A stretch of DNA of 64,000 nucleotides, from contig NZ_CABPVS010000003.1 in the NCBI RefSeq assembly GCF_902460845.1, positions 1 through 64,000 of the forward strand. The letters are read 5' to 3'. The notes under the pieces were generated by a model, which saw only the letters and a program-made list of their open reading frames with translations, was not told the origin of the DNA and did not search any database. The position numbers were made by a program, and so were the translations under genes. Positions 49,202-58,336 of the stretch are shown piece after piece (positions within the stretch are counted from its first letter, which is position 1; every line of letters starts with the position of its first letter). This stretch comes from Campylobacter concisus (GTDB lineage: Bacteria; Campylobacterota; Campylobacteria; Campylobacterales; Campylobacteraceae).

Positions 49202-49578
49202 GAGAAATTAGGTTTAGAGCATGGGATAAACAAGAAAAGAAAATGGTGTATGATGTAGAGCATGCCTATGATGGTTATCCTATTGATACGGCATCATCCT
49301 TTGGGGAAATGCTAGATTGTCCTGACTTTTACGATGTTATGCAATATATAGGCATTAGAGATGTCAATAGTAATAGAATATATGGGAAGGATATTGTAAG
49401 AATTACTACAACTCAAACAGAGGAAACACGCATAGGAGAAGTTAAATACTATGATGATAATGCTTGCTATCTAGTTGAAACTACTAAGGAAGAATATTTT
49501 ACGTTTATGTCTGAATACATTAAAAGCGTTGAAGTCATAGGAAACATTTACGAGAATAAGGAGTTACTAGATGAGTAG
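49198..49578 (+). CDS. YopX family phage protein
   Basis: The 126-residue product matches the YopX pattern. It begins MREIRFRAWDKQEKKMVY and has VMQYIGIRDVNSNRIYGKDI and FTFMSEYIKSVEVIGNIYEN. YopX proteins are widespread in phages; the molecular role is unsettled. It overlaps neighbours on both sides, showing a compact operon. Confidence 0.85.
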   Translation: MREIRFRAWDKQEKKMVYDVEHAYDGYPIDTASSFGEMLDCPDFYDVMQYIGIRDVNSNRIYGKDIVRITTTQTEETRIGEVKYYDDNACYLVETTKEEYFTFMSEYIKSVEVIGNIYENKELLDE

Positions 49579-49753
49579 CCCTGAAAGAGAGAGGCATTTA
49601 TCAGCCCTTGCAAGCTTAGAAGAGTTTTGCAACGCACACAATGAAAAGATAAATTTAGTTGAGCGAATACAAGCTCTTTTGTTTAAATGCGAAGTCCGTT
49701 TTTTACGGCACGCTCTGCGAGATTTAAAAAATTATATAAAGGATAAAAAATGA
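49571..49753 (+). CDS. Small early protein, unknown
   Basis: The 60-residue product starts MSSPERERHLSALASLEEFC and is helical with a basic end (HALRDLKNYIKDKK). It overlaps both neighbours by 4-8 bases. No family recognised. Confidence 0.5.
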   Translation: MSSPERERHLSALASLEEFCNAHNEKINLVERIQALLFKCEVRFLRHALRDLKNYIKDKK

Positions 49754-49935
49754 GCGATAAATTTATTACTCGTGATGAAGCCTTAAAAGAACTAGGGCTA
49801 ACATCGCCTATCAGTTTAAGGCGATTAGTGCTAGCAGGCAAGATTACAGCAAGCAAGATCAACTCTAAAATAATTTATTATTCTCAAAACTCTATTTCTG
49901 CCTACAAATCAGGCAAATCCGCCCAAACTATCTAA
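49750..49935 (+). CDS. xis: Excisionase-like MerR/HTH_17 protein
   Basis: The 61-residue product has a short winged-helix pattern: FITRDEALKELGLTSPISLR, RLVLAGKITASKINSKIIYY and SQNSISAYKSG, typical of excisionases. It is the last gene of the rightward operon and its 3' end overlaps that of the convergent integrase gene by 27 bases. It should direct the integrase towards excision. Confidence 0.7.
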   Translation: MSDKFITRDEALKELGLTSPISLRRLVLAGKITASKINSKIIYYSQNSISAYKSGKSAQTI

Positions 49936-51099
49936 ATAATCGCTCCACCATTGTATAAGCCTAGCCCTAGCTTTTAGGTTCTTGGCGTGGTTGTATGCAT
50001 CTTTAACTTTATTACTCTCAACGTGGGCAAGGCAAAGCTCGATAACATCACTATTGCAGCCGTGTTTATCTATGTTTTCATTAGCGATTGTGCTAAAAGT
50101 AGCTCTAAAACCGTGTGGAGTTACCATTTCATTATTAAAGCCTAGACTTCTAAGCATTGAGCGGATAGTATTATCACTAATAGGGCGTATATTTGATTTT
50201 ACGGACGGAAAAATTAACTCACTTTTTAATGGTAGGCGCTCACGATATGTTTTTAACAAGGTGATTACACTCTGAGATAAAAATACATCGTGGGGCTTTG
50301 CTGTTTTCATCTCACTTGCTGGGATATGCCAAACACAATTTTCAAAATCTATCTGCGACCATTTGGCATTTCTAGCATTTTGCCCTCTTACTGCGGTATA
50401 TAGTTGAAATATCGCACACGCTTTTACTCTTAAATCCCCAAAATATTCTTTTATTGCCATTAACACGGCTCTTATTTCATTGTCATTTTTTAAGTATGCA
50501 AAATGTTTAACTTCTTGCTTACCTATTAACGCACTTTTATCAATATCCGAGATAATGTTATGCTCTACATATTCGTGCAAAAGAGCAAATTTATAAAAGC
50601 TATTTAGTGTCCCTAGCGTTTTTCGTATCGTTTCTTGCTTGTCATCGCCAAGAAGTGGTGCAAGTGCGGCTATAATATCTTTCCTGCTAATATCTTTTAT
50701 GTTTATCTCGCCAAATTTAGGCAAAAATAACGTTTCAAAACGCCTTTTTATCCAAAACTGCTGCTTCTCACTCAACTTACTTTTTGTTTTATACCACGCT
50801 TCAAATACTGCCCTAAATTTTGTCTTTTCTGCTATTTGAGTTAGGCTCTCGCCTTGATTGAGTTTTAATCTTAGCTCGCTTCTTTTATCCCGCGCCTCGC
50901 TTAGGCTCATTTCATCATATTTACCTAGCGTTAAGCGGTGACGCTTGCCATTTTCTCTAAACTCATATATAAAAAACTTTGTGCCGCTTGGCATTATTTT
51001 AATTAGAAGGTTATCGCCATCGCTGACAAAATATGGCCTCTCTTTGGCTTTTAGGTTTTTAAACTGCGTAATCGTTAACTGGCGTGAAAGCTTAGGCAT
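49909..51099 (-). CDS. int: Prophage tyrosine integrase (P4-type, DUF4102 arm domain)
   Basis: The 396-residue product has the N-terminal arm-binding domain of P4-type integrases (YFVSDGDNLLIKIMPSGTKF and HRLTLGKYDEMSLSEARDK). It has a core-binding domain (about 100-185) and a catalytic domain with R in TAVRGQNARN, H and R in HGFRATFSTIA, H in LAHVESN and Y in DAYNHAKN. It lies between the xis gene and the tRNA-Ser att. Its promoter region holds the TCAGCTAAAA repeats. It catalyses integration into the tRNA 3' end. Confidence 0.95.
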   Translation of the reverse strand: MPKLSRQLTITQFKNLKAKERPYFVSDGDNLLIKIMPSGTKFFIYEFRENGKRHRLTLGKYDEMSLSEARDKRSELRLKLNQGESLTQIAEKTKFRAVFEAWYKTKSKLSEKQQFWIKRRFETLFLPKFGEINIKDISRKDIIAALAPLLGDDKQETIRKTLGTLNSFYKFALLHEYVEHNIISDIDKSALIGKQEVKHFAYLKNDNEIRAVLMAIKEYFGDLRVKACAIFQLYTAVRGQNARNAKWSQIDFENCVWHIPASEMKTAKPHDVFLSQSVITLLKTYRERLPLKSELIFPSVKSNIRPISDNTIRSMLRSLGFNNEMVTPHGFRATFSTIANENIDKHGCNSDVIELCLAHVESNKVKDAYNHAKNLKARARLIQWWSDYLDSLGGFA

Positions 51100-51156
51100 T
51101 TTAGCTGTCCTTTTGGCTGACTATTGTTATATTTTTAGCTACTTTTTTGGATGTGA

Positions 51157-51179
51157 TCAGCTAAAAGTCAGCTAAAAAG
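51157..51179. repeat. Candidate integrase arm-type sites, right end of prophage
   Basis: TCAGCTAAAA is repeated in tandem between the integrase start (51099) and the tRNA att (51301), matching 16604-16629. A further related TTGGCTGACT lies at about 51112-51121 beside the integrase start. Confidence 0.5.
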
Positions 51180-51300
51180 TTGTGATAATAATAGTTTGTC
51201 ATTGTTTATAATTGTTTGTAATTTTATGTATAAAGGCTTTAAAATAACGTTAAAATCGTGGCTCAATGTTTGCAAAAGTTGATAAAAGTTTGTGATTGTT

Positions 51301-51332
51301 TATAAGTAGTGGCGGACAGAGAGGGATTTGAA
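51301..51332. other. Attachment site within tRNA-Ser 3' end
   Basis: This segment covers the encoded CCA, the acceptor stem and part of the T-arm of tRNA-Ser. It is the parent of the partial copies at 214-239 (shared with 51301-51326) and 16537-16560 (shared with 51309-51332). Integration here leaves an intact tRNA gene, the usual outcome for tRNA-targeting tyrosine integrases. Confidence 0.8.
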
Positions 51333-51400
51333 CCCTCGAGCCCCGATTAAGAGCTGCACCCTTAGCAGGGGTGTGGTTTCAGCCACTCACCCATCTGTCC
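51310..51400 (-). tRNA. tRNA-Ser(GCU)
   Basis: Read on the minus strand the gene starts GGACAGATGGGTGAGTGG and ends TCTGTCCGCCA with an encoded CCA. The anticodon loop CTGCTAA (flanked by CACCC/GGGTG) gives anticodon GCT. A long variable arm (CTCTTAATCGGGGC area) and the GGTTCAAATCC T-loop fit serine tRNA. A TATAAT box lies 16 bases upstream (51416-51421). Its 3' end is the integration target of both elements. Confidence 0.95.
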
Positions 51401-51415
51401 ATAAAAAGAAATCGC

Positions 51416-51421
51416 ATTATA
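51416..51421 (-). promoter_or_regulatory. -10 box of tRNA-Ser
   Basis: TATAAT on the minus strand, 16 bases before the mature tRNA 5' end. Spacing fits a short leader removed by RNase P. Confidence 0.6.
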
Positions 51422-51507
51422 ATTGAACGCCGCTGATATCTTGCTTAAATTTGCATTTCACAATTATAGCCCTCAGATAAAAAATCTAAAAACAAAAATT
51501 TATAAAT

Positions 51508-51660
51508 TTAGTCCTTCAAAAGCCACCATTTTAGCTTGGCTTTGTCTGGGTGCGGCGTATTTGCATAGTAGCAAATCATACGGTAAACATAGAGGATATA
51601 CCTATCGCTGCCGCGTCCGAGCGCCTTTATGCATTCACGCTTCATTAGAATTTGCGCCAT
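51508..51660 (-). CDS. Possible 50-residue protein between tRNA-Ser and pyrF
   Basis: A minus-strand frame, MAQILMKRECIKALGRGSDR, then YILYVYRMICYYANTPHPDK and a Trp-rich end, looks protein-like; a second ATG lies at 51645. The ribosome site is weak. The rest of 51401-51834 holds no other convincing gene; a plus-strand frame in the same place has poor composition. Confidence 0.35.
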   Translation of the reverse strand: MAQILMKRECIKALGRGSDRYILYVYRMICYYANTPHPDKAKLKWWLLKD

Positions 51661-51834
51661 TTAGTAAAGCGATATCCTTAACCAAGTGCTAGTAGATACG
51701 CTTTAGCCGCTCAGCCAACAAGAGGATTTTCTTAAAATCACTCAAATTTAACTCCTCACTTCGCTTTGATATCATCTTCACGCAACATTTTGTAAAAAAG
51801 CTTAGTTAAAAACCACTTCACACAAGTTCAAATT

Positions 51835-52515
51835 TTAAATTTGCTCCAAAATTCTTTCGCAAATTTCTCTTGGATTTGTATTTTCATAAATCGGCCTGCC
51901 AACAACTATAAAGTCACTACCTTCTTGCTTTGCGCTCACTAAGTTTGCTACTCTTTTTTGATCTCCAGCACTCTCACCAAAAGGCCTAACACCAGGGCAA
52001 AGAGTGATAAATTTTTCATTTGTTACATCTTTAATGAGCTTGCTTTCAAAAACAGAACAGACCATTCCATCAAGCCCTGCTTCAAAACTCATCTGGCTAA
52101 ATTTTCTAACAGCTCTTGTGATCGTATCATTATAAACAGAGTCAAACTCGCTCTCACTAAAGCTAGTAAGTGCCGACACTGCGAGTACTAAAGGACGGTT
52201 TCCAAGCCCAGCTAGCCTATCCATCACCGTTTTCATGGCACGCTCGCCAGCACTAGCATGCACATTTATCATATCTACACCGATTTTTGAGACGACTTCA
52301 GCTGCATCTGCCATCGTATTTGGTATGTCATAGAGCTTTAGATCAAGGAAAATTTTAAAATTTCCAAGTCCCTTTAGCTCTTCTATAAATTTTGCCCCAT
52401 CCCTAAGATAGCTTCTAAGCCCCACTTTTAGCCAAAGATCAAGCCCTTTTAGCTCGCTAGCAAGGGCTAAATTCTCTTCACGACTAGCCATATCAAGTGC
52501 GACGCAGAGCCTCAC
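51835..52515 (-). CDS. pyrF: Orotidine 5'-phosphate decarboxylase
   Basis: The 226-residue product has the catalytic [20 protein letters not shown] block (D.K..DI pattern), [10 protein letters not shown], and the phosphate-binding [17 protein letters not shown] and [12 protein letters not shown]. It converts OMP to UMP in pyrimidine synthesis. It overlaps nusB by 4 bases in the minus-strand operon kdsA-SMR-SMR-ribH-nusB-pyrF. Confidence 0.95.
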   Translation of the reverse strand: MRLCVALDMASREENLALASELKGLDLWLKVGLRSYLRDGAKFIEELKGLGNFKIFLDLKLYDIPNTMADAAEVVSKIGVDMINVHASAGERAMKTVMDRLAGLGNRPLVLAVSALTSFSESEFDSVYNDTITRAVRKFSQMSFEAGLDGMVCSVFESKLIKDVTNEKFITLCPGVRPFGESAGDQKRVANLVSAKQEGSDFIVVGRPIYENTNPREICERILEQI

Positions 52516-52907
52516 AGATCGCCCTTTAGCTTATCAAGTACACCGTTTATAAATTTTGGTGCCTGATCACTTCCAAGTTCTTTCGCAAGCTCGATCGCTT
52601 CGTTTATGATAACAGCCTTATCCGTTTGGCTAAATTTCATCTCATAAAGTCCGAGTCTAAGGATTGCTAGTTCGGTTGCACCAACTTTGCTAAAATCGCC
52701 GTCTTTTAGATATGGCTTTAAAATTTCATCTAGTTTTTCTTTATTTGCGAGCACCTCTTTAAAAGTCTGCTGCGCCTCACTTTTTCGCTCGTTTCTTATC
52801 TTTTTCTCTTCTAGAAATTCCTCTTCAAATGCAGCAGTTACCGGATTTATCTCATTTGAGTAGAGCAGCGAAACAACGGCCTGCCTAACCTGATGACGAG
52901 TCGCCAT
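52512..52907 (-). CDS. nusB: Transcription antitermination factor NusB
   Basis: The 131-residue all-helical product has the NusB pattern: [15 protein letters not shown], then [20 protein letters not shown] and [20 protein letters not shown] with [10 protein letters not shown] at the end. It binds boxA RNA with NusE for rRNA antitermination. It starts 1 base after ribH. Confidence 0.95.
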   Translation of the reverse strand: MATRHQVRQAVVSLLYSNEINPVTAAFEEEFLEEKKIRNERKSEAQQTFKEVLANKEKLDEILKPYLKDGDFSKVGATELAILRLGLYEMKFSQTDKAVIINEAIELAKELGSDQAPKFINGVLDKLKGDL

Positions 52908-52908
52908 T

Positions 52909-53379
52909 TTACGCCTCCAAATTTTTATATAAGCTTAGCATCTCGATCACGCCCGTCATCGCTTCAAAGCCCTTGTTTCCGGCCTTTGAGCCCGCTCGCT
53001 CGATGGCCTGCTCGATGCTATCGACCATTAGCACGCCAAAGGTCACCGGCTTGCCGTATTTTAGCGTGACGTTTGCGATGCCCTTGGTGGTCTCGGCGCT
53101 TACGTAGTCAAAATGAGGCGTAGAGCCGCGGATAACTGCTCCCACGCAGCAAACCGCGTCAAATTTACCGCTAGCTAGCGCCTTTTCAAGCGCCATCGGT
53201 ATCTCAAACGCGCCCGGCACCAAAATGAGGCTCAAATTCGCCTCGTCGCCGCCGTGACGCAAAAACGCGTCCCTCGCGCCCTCCACCAGCCTATCGGTGA
53301 TGATGTGGTTAAACCTAGCGCCCACTATGGCGACCTTCTCGCCGCCTTTTAGAGCCAAATTTCCTTCGATTATTTTCAT
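52909..53379 (-). CDS. ribH: 6,7-dimethyl-8-ribityllumazine synthase
   Basis: The 156-residue product has [56 protein letters not shown] and [20 protein letters not shown] with GNKGFEA. It makes lumazine, the riboflavin precursor. The gene is visibly richer in G and C than pyrF, nusB and kdsA. Confidence 0.95.
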   Translation of the reverse strand: MKIIEGNLALKGGEKVAIVGARFNHIITDRLVEGARDAFLRHGGDEANLSLILVPGAFEIPMALEKALASGKFDAVCCVGAVIRGSTPHFDYVSAETTKGIANVTLKYGKPVTFGVLMVDSIEQAIERAGSKAGNKGFEAMTGVIEMLSLYKNLEA

Positions 53380-53389
53380 GATTTCTCCT

Positions 53390-53713
53390 TTAAATTATCT
53401 TTAACATTACCGCGCTTAGCGTTATTAGCGATAGATAAAATGCCTTTTGCGCGCTCATTTTTTCGCCGTTAAAAACCACTCCGACGCCCACGGCTCCGAT
53501 CGCTCCGATACCCGTCCAGATCGCGTACGCCACCGACATCGCCATCGCTTGCATCGCGTAGCCAAGAAGCCAAAGCGAAAGGGCAAAATTCGCGGTTAAA
53601 ATCAAAAAATTAGCCGCTTTTTTCACGCCGAAGCTTTTTTGAAATTTGGTTAGAAAAAATACACCCGAGACCTCGCAGCACCCGGCCGCCAAAAGGGCTA
53701 AAACGTGCGTCAA
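53390..53713 (-). CDS. SMR family transporter subunit
   Basis: The 107-residue product has four membrane helices and the essential Glu of small multidrug resistance proteins (E14 in [14 protein letters not shown]). It also has [20 protein letters not shown]. It overlaps the second SMR gene by 4 bases, so the pair probably forms a heterodimer (as in YkkCD or EbrAB). The substrate may be quaternary ammonium or guanidinium compounds; not decided by sequence. High GC compared with flanks. Confidence 0.85.
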   Translation of the reverse strand: MTHVLALLAAGCCEVSGVFFLTKFQKSFGVKKAANFLILTANFALSLWLLGYAMQAMAMSVAYAIWTGIGAIGAVGVGVVFNGEKMSAQKAFYLSLITLSAVMLKII

Positions 53714-54039
53714 GATTTTAGCCTCTTTAGCCCCAGTACGCCGGCAACTAGCGTCGCTATGAAAAATAGCCGCAAGGGATCGGGCGCCTGGCCGCTTGAG
53801 GTGTATTCGCTAACGCTTTCGGCAATCACGATAAAAAACGCTCTAAATCCCACAAATACGGTATATGCGACGCTAACGGGCAGGTATTTCATAGCCTTCA
53901 TAAACGATACGAAGCTAACGCAGACTAACGCGGCAGTAAGCGCGAATCCTACGACATCTTGGGCGTGTTTTAGTCCGTACGCCCAGCCGCACTCGGCGAC
54001 CGCGCCGCCTAGCACCCACAAAAAGCCCTTAGTTTGCAT
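53710..54039 (-). CDS. SMR family transporter subunit (paired)
   Basis: The 109-residue product has four membrane helices and Glu in [15 protein letters not shown] (E16), then [20 protein letters not shown]. It overlaps both kdsA (11 bases) and the second SMR gene. The [11 protein letters not shown] motif resembles the SugE/Gdx-like members. It likely forms the heterodimer with its neighbour. Confidence 0.85.
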   Translation of the reverse strand: MQTKGFLWVLGGAVAECGWAYGLKHAQDVVGFALTAALVCVSFVSFMKAMKYLPVSVAYTVFVGFRAFFIVIAESVSEYTSSGQAPDPLRLFFIATLVAGVLGLKRLKS

Positions 54040-54835
54040 CGCCTAGGGCGTCTTTTATCTTAAAAATTTGAGCGATATTTGCGTCTAACTCGTCTAAATT
54101 TAGCATATTTGGTCCGTCGCAAAGCGCCTCGCAAGGGTTTATGTGCGTCTCATAGAAAAATCCATCCACCCCAACGCTAGCTGCTGCTCTTGCAAGATAA
54201 GGCACAAACCTAGCGTCACCGCCGCTTTTTTCGCCAAGTGCGCTTGGCATCTGCACGCTGTGGGTCGCGTCAAAAATGACTGGCGCAAATTCTCTCATCA
54301 TCACCAAATTTCTCATATCAACGACTAAATTTCCATATCCAAAGGTGCTTCCACGCTCTGTTAGCCAGACGCCATTTGCCTTTGCGACCTCGTATCCATC
54401 GCCGCTCACGCCTCTTGTTTCAAGCACCTTTTTAACAGAGTGCTTCATCGCTGAAGCCGCTAAAAACTGCCCTTTTTTTATATTTACGACCGCTTTTGTC
54501 TTTGCAGCCGCTACAAGCAGGTCGGTTTGGCGGCACAAAAATGCAGGGATCTGCAGCACATCAGCCACTTCGCCAACTGGCTGAGCTTGATAACTCTCGT
54601 GGATATCGGTTAAAATTTTAAAGCCAAATTCTTTTTTCACCTGAGCTAAAATTTCACAACCTTTTTCTAGCCCAGGGCCGCGAAATGAGCTAATACTGGT
54701 GCGATTTGCCTTATCAAAGCTCGACTTAAAGTAAAAATCAAGCTTTGGATTTTCATTAAATTTAACTAGCCTTTTTGCTACTTCAAAAACAAGCTCCTTG
54801 CTCTCTATCACGCAAGGTCCAGCGATTAAGATCAT
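54029..54835 (-). CDS. kdsA: KDO-8-phosphate synthase
   Basis: The 268-residue product has [79 protein letters not shown], and [18 protein letters not shown]. It condenses arabinose 5-phosphate with PEP for LPS/LOS core synthesis. It overlaps the SMR gene start by 11 bases and follows the orphan possible nuclease gene by 10 bases. Confidence 0.95.
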   Translation of the reverse strand: MILIAGPCVIESKELVFEVAKRLVKFNENPKLDFYFKSSFDKANRTSISSFRGPGLEKGCEILAQVKKEFGFKILTDIHESYQAQPVGEVADVLQIPAFLCRQTDLLVAAAKTKAVVNIKKGQFLAASAMKHSVKKVLETRGVSGDGYEVAKANGVWLTERGSTFGYGNLVVDMRNLVMMREFAPVIFDATHSVQMPSALGEKSGGDARFVPYLARAAASVGVDGFFYETHINPCEALCDGPNMLNLDELDANIAQIFKIKDALGDAN

Positions 54836-54845
54836 TTTTTCTCCT

Positions 54846-55895
54846 TTATTTTTCTCTAAATTTTCTAATCCAATCTATCAAAAGTGGTCTATCGTCGTTT
54901 GCAGGTACTTCATACCATTGCGAACAAAGTTTATAGTATATACCATTTATTAGTATTGGGTCCGCATAGTAGCGAACTTTTTCATATTCACTATCTGCCT
55001 TAACTAATGCAGCATAGTTTAGCCCGAGATAATCTTTGCTATATTTTTCACTTTGTAGCCTGCTTATCTCATCCGCACCCACTCTACCACTTTCTAAAAT
55101 TTCTCTCATTATGATACGCGCTATTTGTCCGACTTTTAGCTCTGCGTATTCATCTTGATTATTTTTGTTGTCAATATATTCTTTGGAAGATTGATAAGTA
55201 TTTGAGATTATTTTTCGTTTCTCTTTTTCGACTTTTTCAATACTTTTTAGCTCCTTTTTATCAAACAAGGATAGCATCTGGTAAGAACGCATAAAAAGCT
55301 CCGCTGTATCGGCCACATTACCACTTATCTCTAAAATAGGTTCTAAAACCAAATTTGAAAAATCGCTATTTGCTATTATTCTAAAGTCAAATTCAAATCC
55401 CATCTCTTGCATTATGTTGTTTATATCAACAAAACAAGGGCACAAGGCATCTAAAATTTGTCTATTTATTTTAGGGGATGCAAAGATAATTTCTGCTTTT
55501 TTAACACCAAAATATCCATAAACACACATGGCGGTTCTAAGACATTTTTTTACTACTCTAGCTACCGTCTCATCAAGACCGCCGTAGTTTAGTCCAGACT
55601 CATGAAAAGTAACATCAACTGCATAAATTTCACTAACTCCATCACTCATACAAACGCCCAGTGCATCACACTCTGCTTGTTGCAAAAGTTGTTTTAATGA
55701 GGTATTTTGTTTATAAATTTTATATCCATATTTGCCAGAAAAAAGCTCATCTGTTTTTGACATTATATTTTCTAACTCGTCTGAAAATTTTATCTCCCAT
55801 TTTGGAGAAATTTTCCAGTTAGTTTGCACTATTTGGCACTCTTTAACATGGCGAAGCCAAGAATAAAATAAAGATTCACCGATTTCTATTTTCAT
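54846..55895 (-). CDS. Unknown protein with restriction-nuclease-like N-terminal core
   Basis: The 349-residue product begins with [20 protein letters not shown], then [20 protein letters not shown] and [19 protein letters not shown]. An acidic residue plus D.......D.(T)F arrangement of this kind resembles PD-(D/E)XK folds, although no Lys follows at the usual place. [20 protein letters not shown] and [20 protein letters not shown] follow. The C-terminal part (about 245-349) is separate. I recall similar proteins scattered among bacteria but know no function. It sits between kdsA and a permease gene, an unusual insertion in a conserved cluster. Confidence 0.55.
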   Translation of the reverse strand: MKIEIGESLFYSWLRHVKECQIVQTNWKISPKWEIKFSDELENIMSKTDELFSGKYGYKIYKQNTSLKQLLQQAECDALGVCMSDGVSEIYAVDVTFHESGLNYGGLDETVARVVKKCLRTAMCVYGYFGVKKAEIIFASPKINRQILDALCPCFVDINNIMQEMGFEFDFRIIANSDFSNLVLEPILEISGNVADTAELFMRSYQMLSLFDKKELKSIEKVEKEKRKIISNTYQSSKEYIDNKNNQDEYAELKVGQIARIIMREILESGRVGADEISRLQSEKYSKDYLGLNYAALVKADSEYEKVRYYADPILINGIYYKLCSQWYEVPANDDRPLLIDWIRKFREK

Positions 55896-55904
55896 AGTAT
55901 CGCC

Positions 55905-56798
55905 TTATTTTTCTTTCACAACTAAAATTCCACTCACTATTACTAGCAAGATACCTAAAAGTGCCGTTTGATTTGGCAATACATCGCCCATAAAATAGCC
56001 AATTATAAGTGTAAAAATAACGTCTGCGTAGCTAACTGCAGCGATCACTCCAGCCTTTTTACCAACCGCAAACGCCTTTGTCATGTACGACTGAAAAAAA
56101 TATCCACTAAGTCCCATTAGCAAGATAAAAACAACGTTATACCAGCTTGGCATGCTAAATTTTGAAAACAAAAAATCAAGTGGCTCGTAGGTGAAAAATT
56201 CTGCCAAACCCATGCAAATAAGTGGCAAAAACGAGCCCCAAAGCATAAAACTTAACACTATAACATTTGTACCGTAGCTCTTGTTTAGCTCCTTAACACT
56301 CGTGTATGCGATCGCCGCACCAAGGCCACTCCAAACGCCGATAATATCAGTCTTGCTTATGCCTAAATTTGGCTGGATAACAAGCAAAATTCCACCAAAT
56401 CCCAAAAATACAGCAAACCAGCCAAGTGAGCTTAGACGCTCTTTGAAAATAAAGGCTGCGAGGATGGCTGTAAAGATTGGATTTGTCTTTTGAAATGTAA
56501 AAGCTGTGGCCAAATTTACATGAGCGACATTATAAAAAAAAGCAAAAAGTGCCACTGTGCCCACAAAGCCACGAAACATTAGCAAAAAAAAGTGTCCACC
56601 AGCTTGCTTAAATGGAAATCTATAAATGGCATAAATAACGATAAAAAGGCCTATTAAATTTCTAAAAAATACAACTTCGATAGATGGCATATCTTTGCTA
56701 AGATACTTTGCAAATGCGCCAGTAACGGCAAACATAAAGCAAGCAAATAGCATATAAAAAATGCCAAGATGCGAAATATAAAACTTTTTTAACATCAC
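55905..56798 (-). CDS. EamA-family drug/metabolite transporter
   Basis: The 297-residue product has about ten membrane helices and two EamA repeats. It shows IEVVFFRNLIGLFIVIYAIY, LATAFTFQKTNPIFTAILAA and FKERLSSLGWFAVFLGFGGI, then LFSKFSM and the second repeat ending ILLVIVSGILVVKEK. It is likely an inner-membrane exporter of small metabolites. The gene starts divergently from der with a 149-base gap. Confidence 0.85.
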   Translation of the reverse strand: MMLKKFYISHLGIFYMLFACFMFAVTGAFAKYLSKDMPSIEVVFFRNLIGLFIVIYAIYRFPFKQAGGHFFLLMFRGFVGTVALFAFFYNVAHVNLATAFTFQKTNPIFTAILAAFIFKERLSSLGWFAVFLGFGGILLVIQPNLGISKTDIIGVWSGLGAAIAYTSVKELNKSYGTNVIVLSFMLWGSFLPLICMGLAEFFTYEPLDFLFSKFSMPSWYNVVFILLMGLSGYFFQSYMTKAFAVGKKAGVIAAVSYADVIFTLIIGYFMGDVLPNQTALLGILLVIVSGILVVKEK

Positions 56799-56947
56799 AT
56801 GACCTTTAAATTTAAAGTAGCCATTTTAATAAAAAGTGGCTTAAATTTTGGTTGATTTTTTCTTTTATTTTGGCGCTTTTAAGCAAATTTTTATACTTTA
56901 TATAAGTCAAAAATTTGTATAATCAGCCATCACGAAAAGGACAAAAT

Positions 56948-58336
56948 TTGCAAAAAGTAATATTAGTAGGCAAGCCAAATGTCGGCAAAAGCTCACTTTT
57001 TAACCGCTTAGCTGGTCGTCGTATCGCTATAACAAGCGATGTTAGCGGCACCACAAGAGATACGAACAAAGCTAAGATCGAGGTTGAGGGTAAAGAGTGC
57101 ATTTTAATCGATAGTGGTGGCCTTGATGATAGTAGCGAGCTTTTTAAAAATGTAAAAGCAAAGACCTTGGCAGAGGCTAAAAATTCAGACGCCATTTTAT
57201 ACATGGTCGATGGCAAAATGATGCCAGATGACGAGGATAGAGCCATTTTTTACGAGCTTAGCAAGCTAAATTTACCAATCGCTCTAGTCATCAATAAAAT
57301 AGACAGCAAAAAAGATGAGCAAAGAGAGTGGGAATTTGTAAGTTTTGGCGCAAAAAACTCATTTGGAATTTCTGTAAGCCACAACACAGGCATAGATGAG
57401 CTTAGCATGTGGCTAGCAAAGCACTTAGAAAACAAAGTGCAGATAAAGGCCGATACGAGCGAAGATTTTGATGATTTTTTAGAAAACTATAATGACGAGG
57501 GTGAGCTAAGCGACGAGATAGACTATGAGAGCAAAAACATTAGAGTTGGTATCATAGGACGTGTAAATGTCGGCAAAAGCTCACTCCTAAATGCTCTTGT
57601 AAAAGAGAGTCGCGCCGTCGTTAGCGACGTGGCAGGCACTACGATTGATCCAGTTAATGAAATTTACGAGCATGATGGCAGAGTTTTTGAGTTTGTCGAT
57701 ACTGCTGGTATCAGAAAGCGAGGCAAGATCGAGGGCATCGAGAGATACGCGCTAAATAGAACTGAGAAAATTTTAGAAGAGACGGACGTAGCATTACTTG
57801 TGCTTGATAGCTCTGAGCCACTAACCGAGCTTGATGAGCGTATCGCTGGCATCGCTTCAAAATTTGAGCTTGGCGTCATCATCGTGCTAAACAAATGGGA
57901 TAAAAGTAGTGAAGAATTTGACGAGCTTTGCAAAGAGATAAAGGATAGATTTAAATTTCTCGCATACGCGCCGATCATCAGCGTCTCAGCACTTGGCGGC
58001 AAAAGAGTGCATAAAATTTACCCGCTCATAGTTGAAATTTACAAAAACTACACACAAAAAATCCAAACTTCAAAACTAAATGAAGTGATCGGCGAAGCGA
58101 CCAAAGCGCACCCACTGCCACGAGATAAAGGCAGAGTTGTGAAAATTTACTACGCAGTGCAGTTTAAGACTGCACCTATCATGATAGCGCTCATAATGAA
58201 CCGCCCAAAATGCCTGCACTTTAGCTACAAACGATATTTAACAAATAAGCTTAGAGAGAGTTTTAATCTAACTGGCGTACCTATCGTGCTAATCCCTAAA
58301 AAACGTGGAGAGAGCGATGAAAACAAAGAACAATAA
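56948..58336 (+). CDS. der: Ribosome-assembly GTPase Der (EngA)
   Basis: I start at TTG 56948 ([20 protein letters not shown]) with AAAAGGA seven bases upstream; an in-frame ATG at 56915 would give a longer, unusual N-terminus. The 462-residue product has two G domains (GKPNVGKSS and GRVNVGKSS, with DSGGLDD/DTAGI and NKID/NKWD) and a KH-like C-terminus ([20 protein letters not shown]). It acts in 50S subunit assembly. The 3' end overlaps aroK by 20 bases. Confidence 0.95.
   Translation: MQKVILVGKPNVGKSSLFNRLAGRRIAITSDVSGTTRDTNKAKIEVEGKECILIDSGGLDDSSELFKNVKAKTLAEAKNSDAILYMVDGKMMPDDEDRAIFYELSKLNLPIALVINKIDSKKDEQREWEFVSFGAKNSFGISVSHNTGIDELSMWLAKHLENKVQIKADTSEDFDDFLENYNDEGELSDEIDYESKNIRVGIIGRVNVGKSSLLNALVKESRAVVSDVAGTTIDPVNEIYEHDGRVFEFVDTAGIRKRGKIEGIERYALNRTEKILEETDVALLVLDSSEPLTELDERIAGIASKFELGVIIVLNKWDKSSEEFDELCKEIKDRFKFLAYAPIISVSALGGKRVHKIYPLIVEIYKNYTQKIQTSKLNEVIGEATKAHPLPRDKGRVVKIYYAVQFKTAPIMIALIMNRPKCLHFSYKRYLTNKLRESFNLTGVPIVLIPKKRGESDENKEQ

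Larger units (their letters stand above)
16537..51333. mobile_element. Element 2: complete podovirus-like prophage in tRNA-Ser
   Basis: Seen: the segment lies between a 24-bp copy of the tRNA 3' end (16537-16560) and the intact tRNA-Ser (51310-51400). The integrase gene is next to the tRNA, and TCAGCTAAAA-type repeats occur inside both ends (16604-16629 and 51157-51179). Modules for integration, excision, immunity, recombination, replication, packaging, head, ejection, fibre and lysis are all present with intact reading frames. No tape measure, tail tube, sheath or baseplate genes are seen, while a P22-type portal and internal-protein-like genes are. This suggests a short-tailed phage. Inference: it may still be inducible. 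Confidence 0.85.

Noticed and set aside
51423-51692. 89-residue plus-strand frame right of tRNA-Ser
   Set aside because: No ribosome site, mixed composition, and it runs through the opposite-strand frame that looks more protein-like. Neither is firm.
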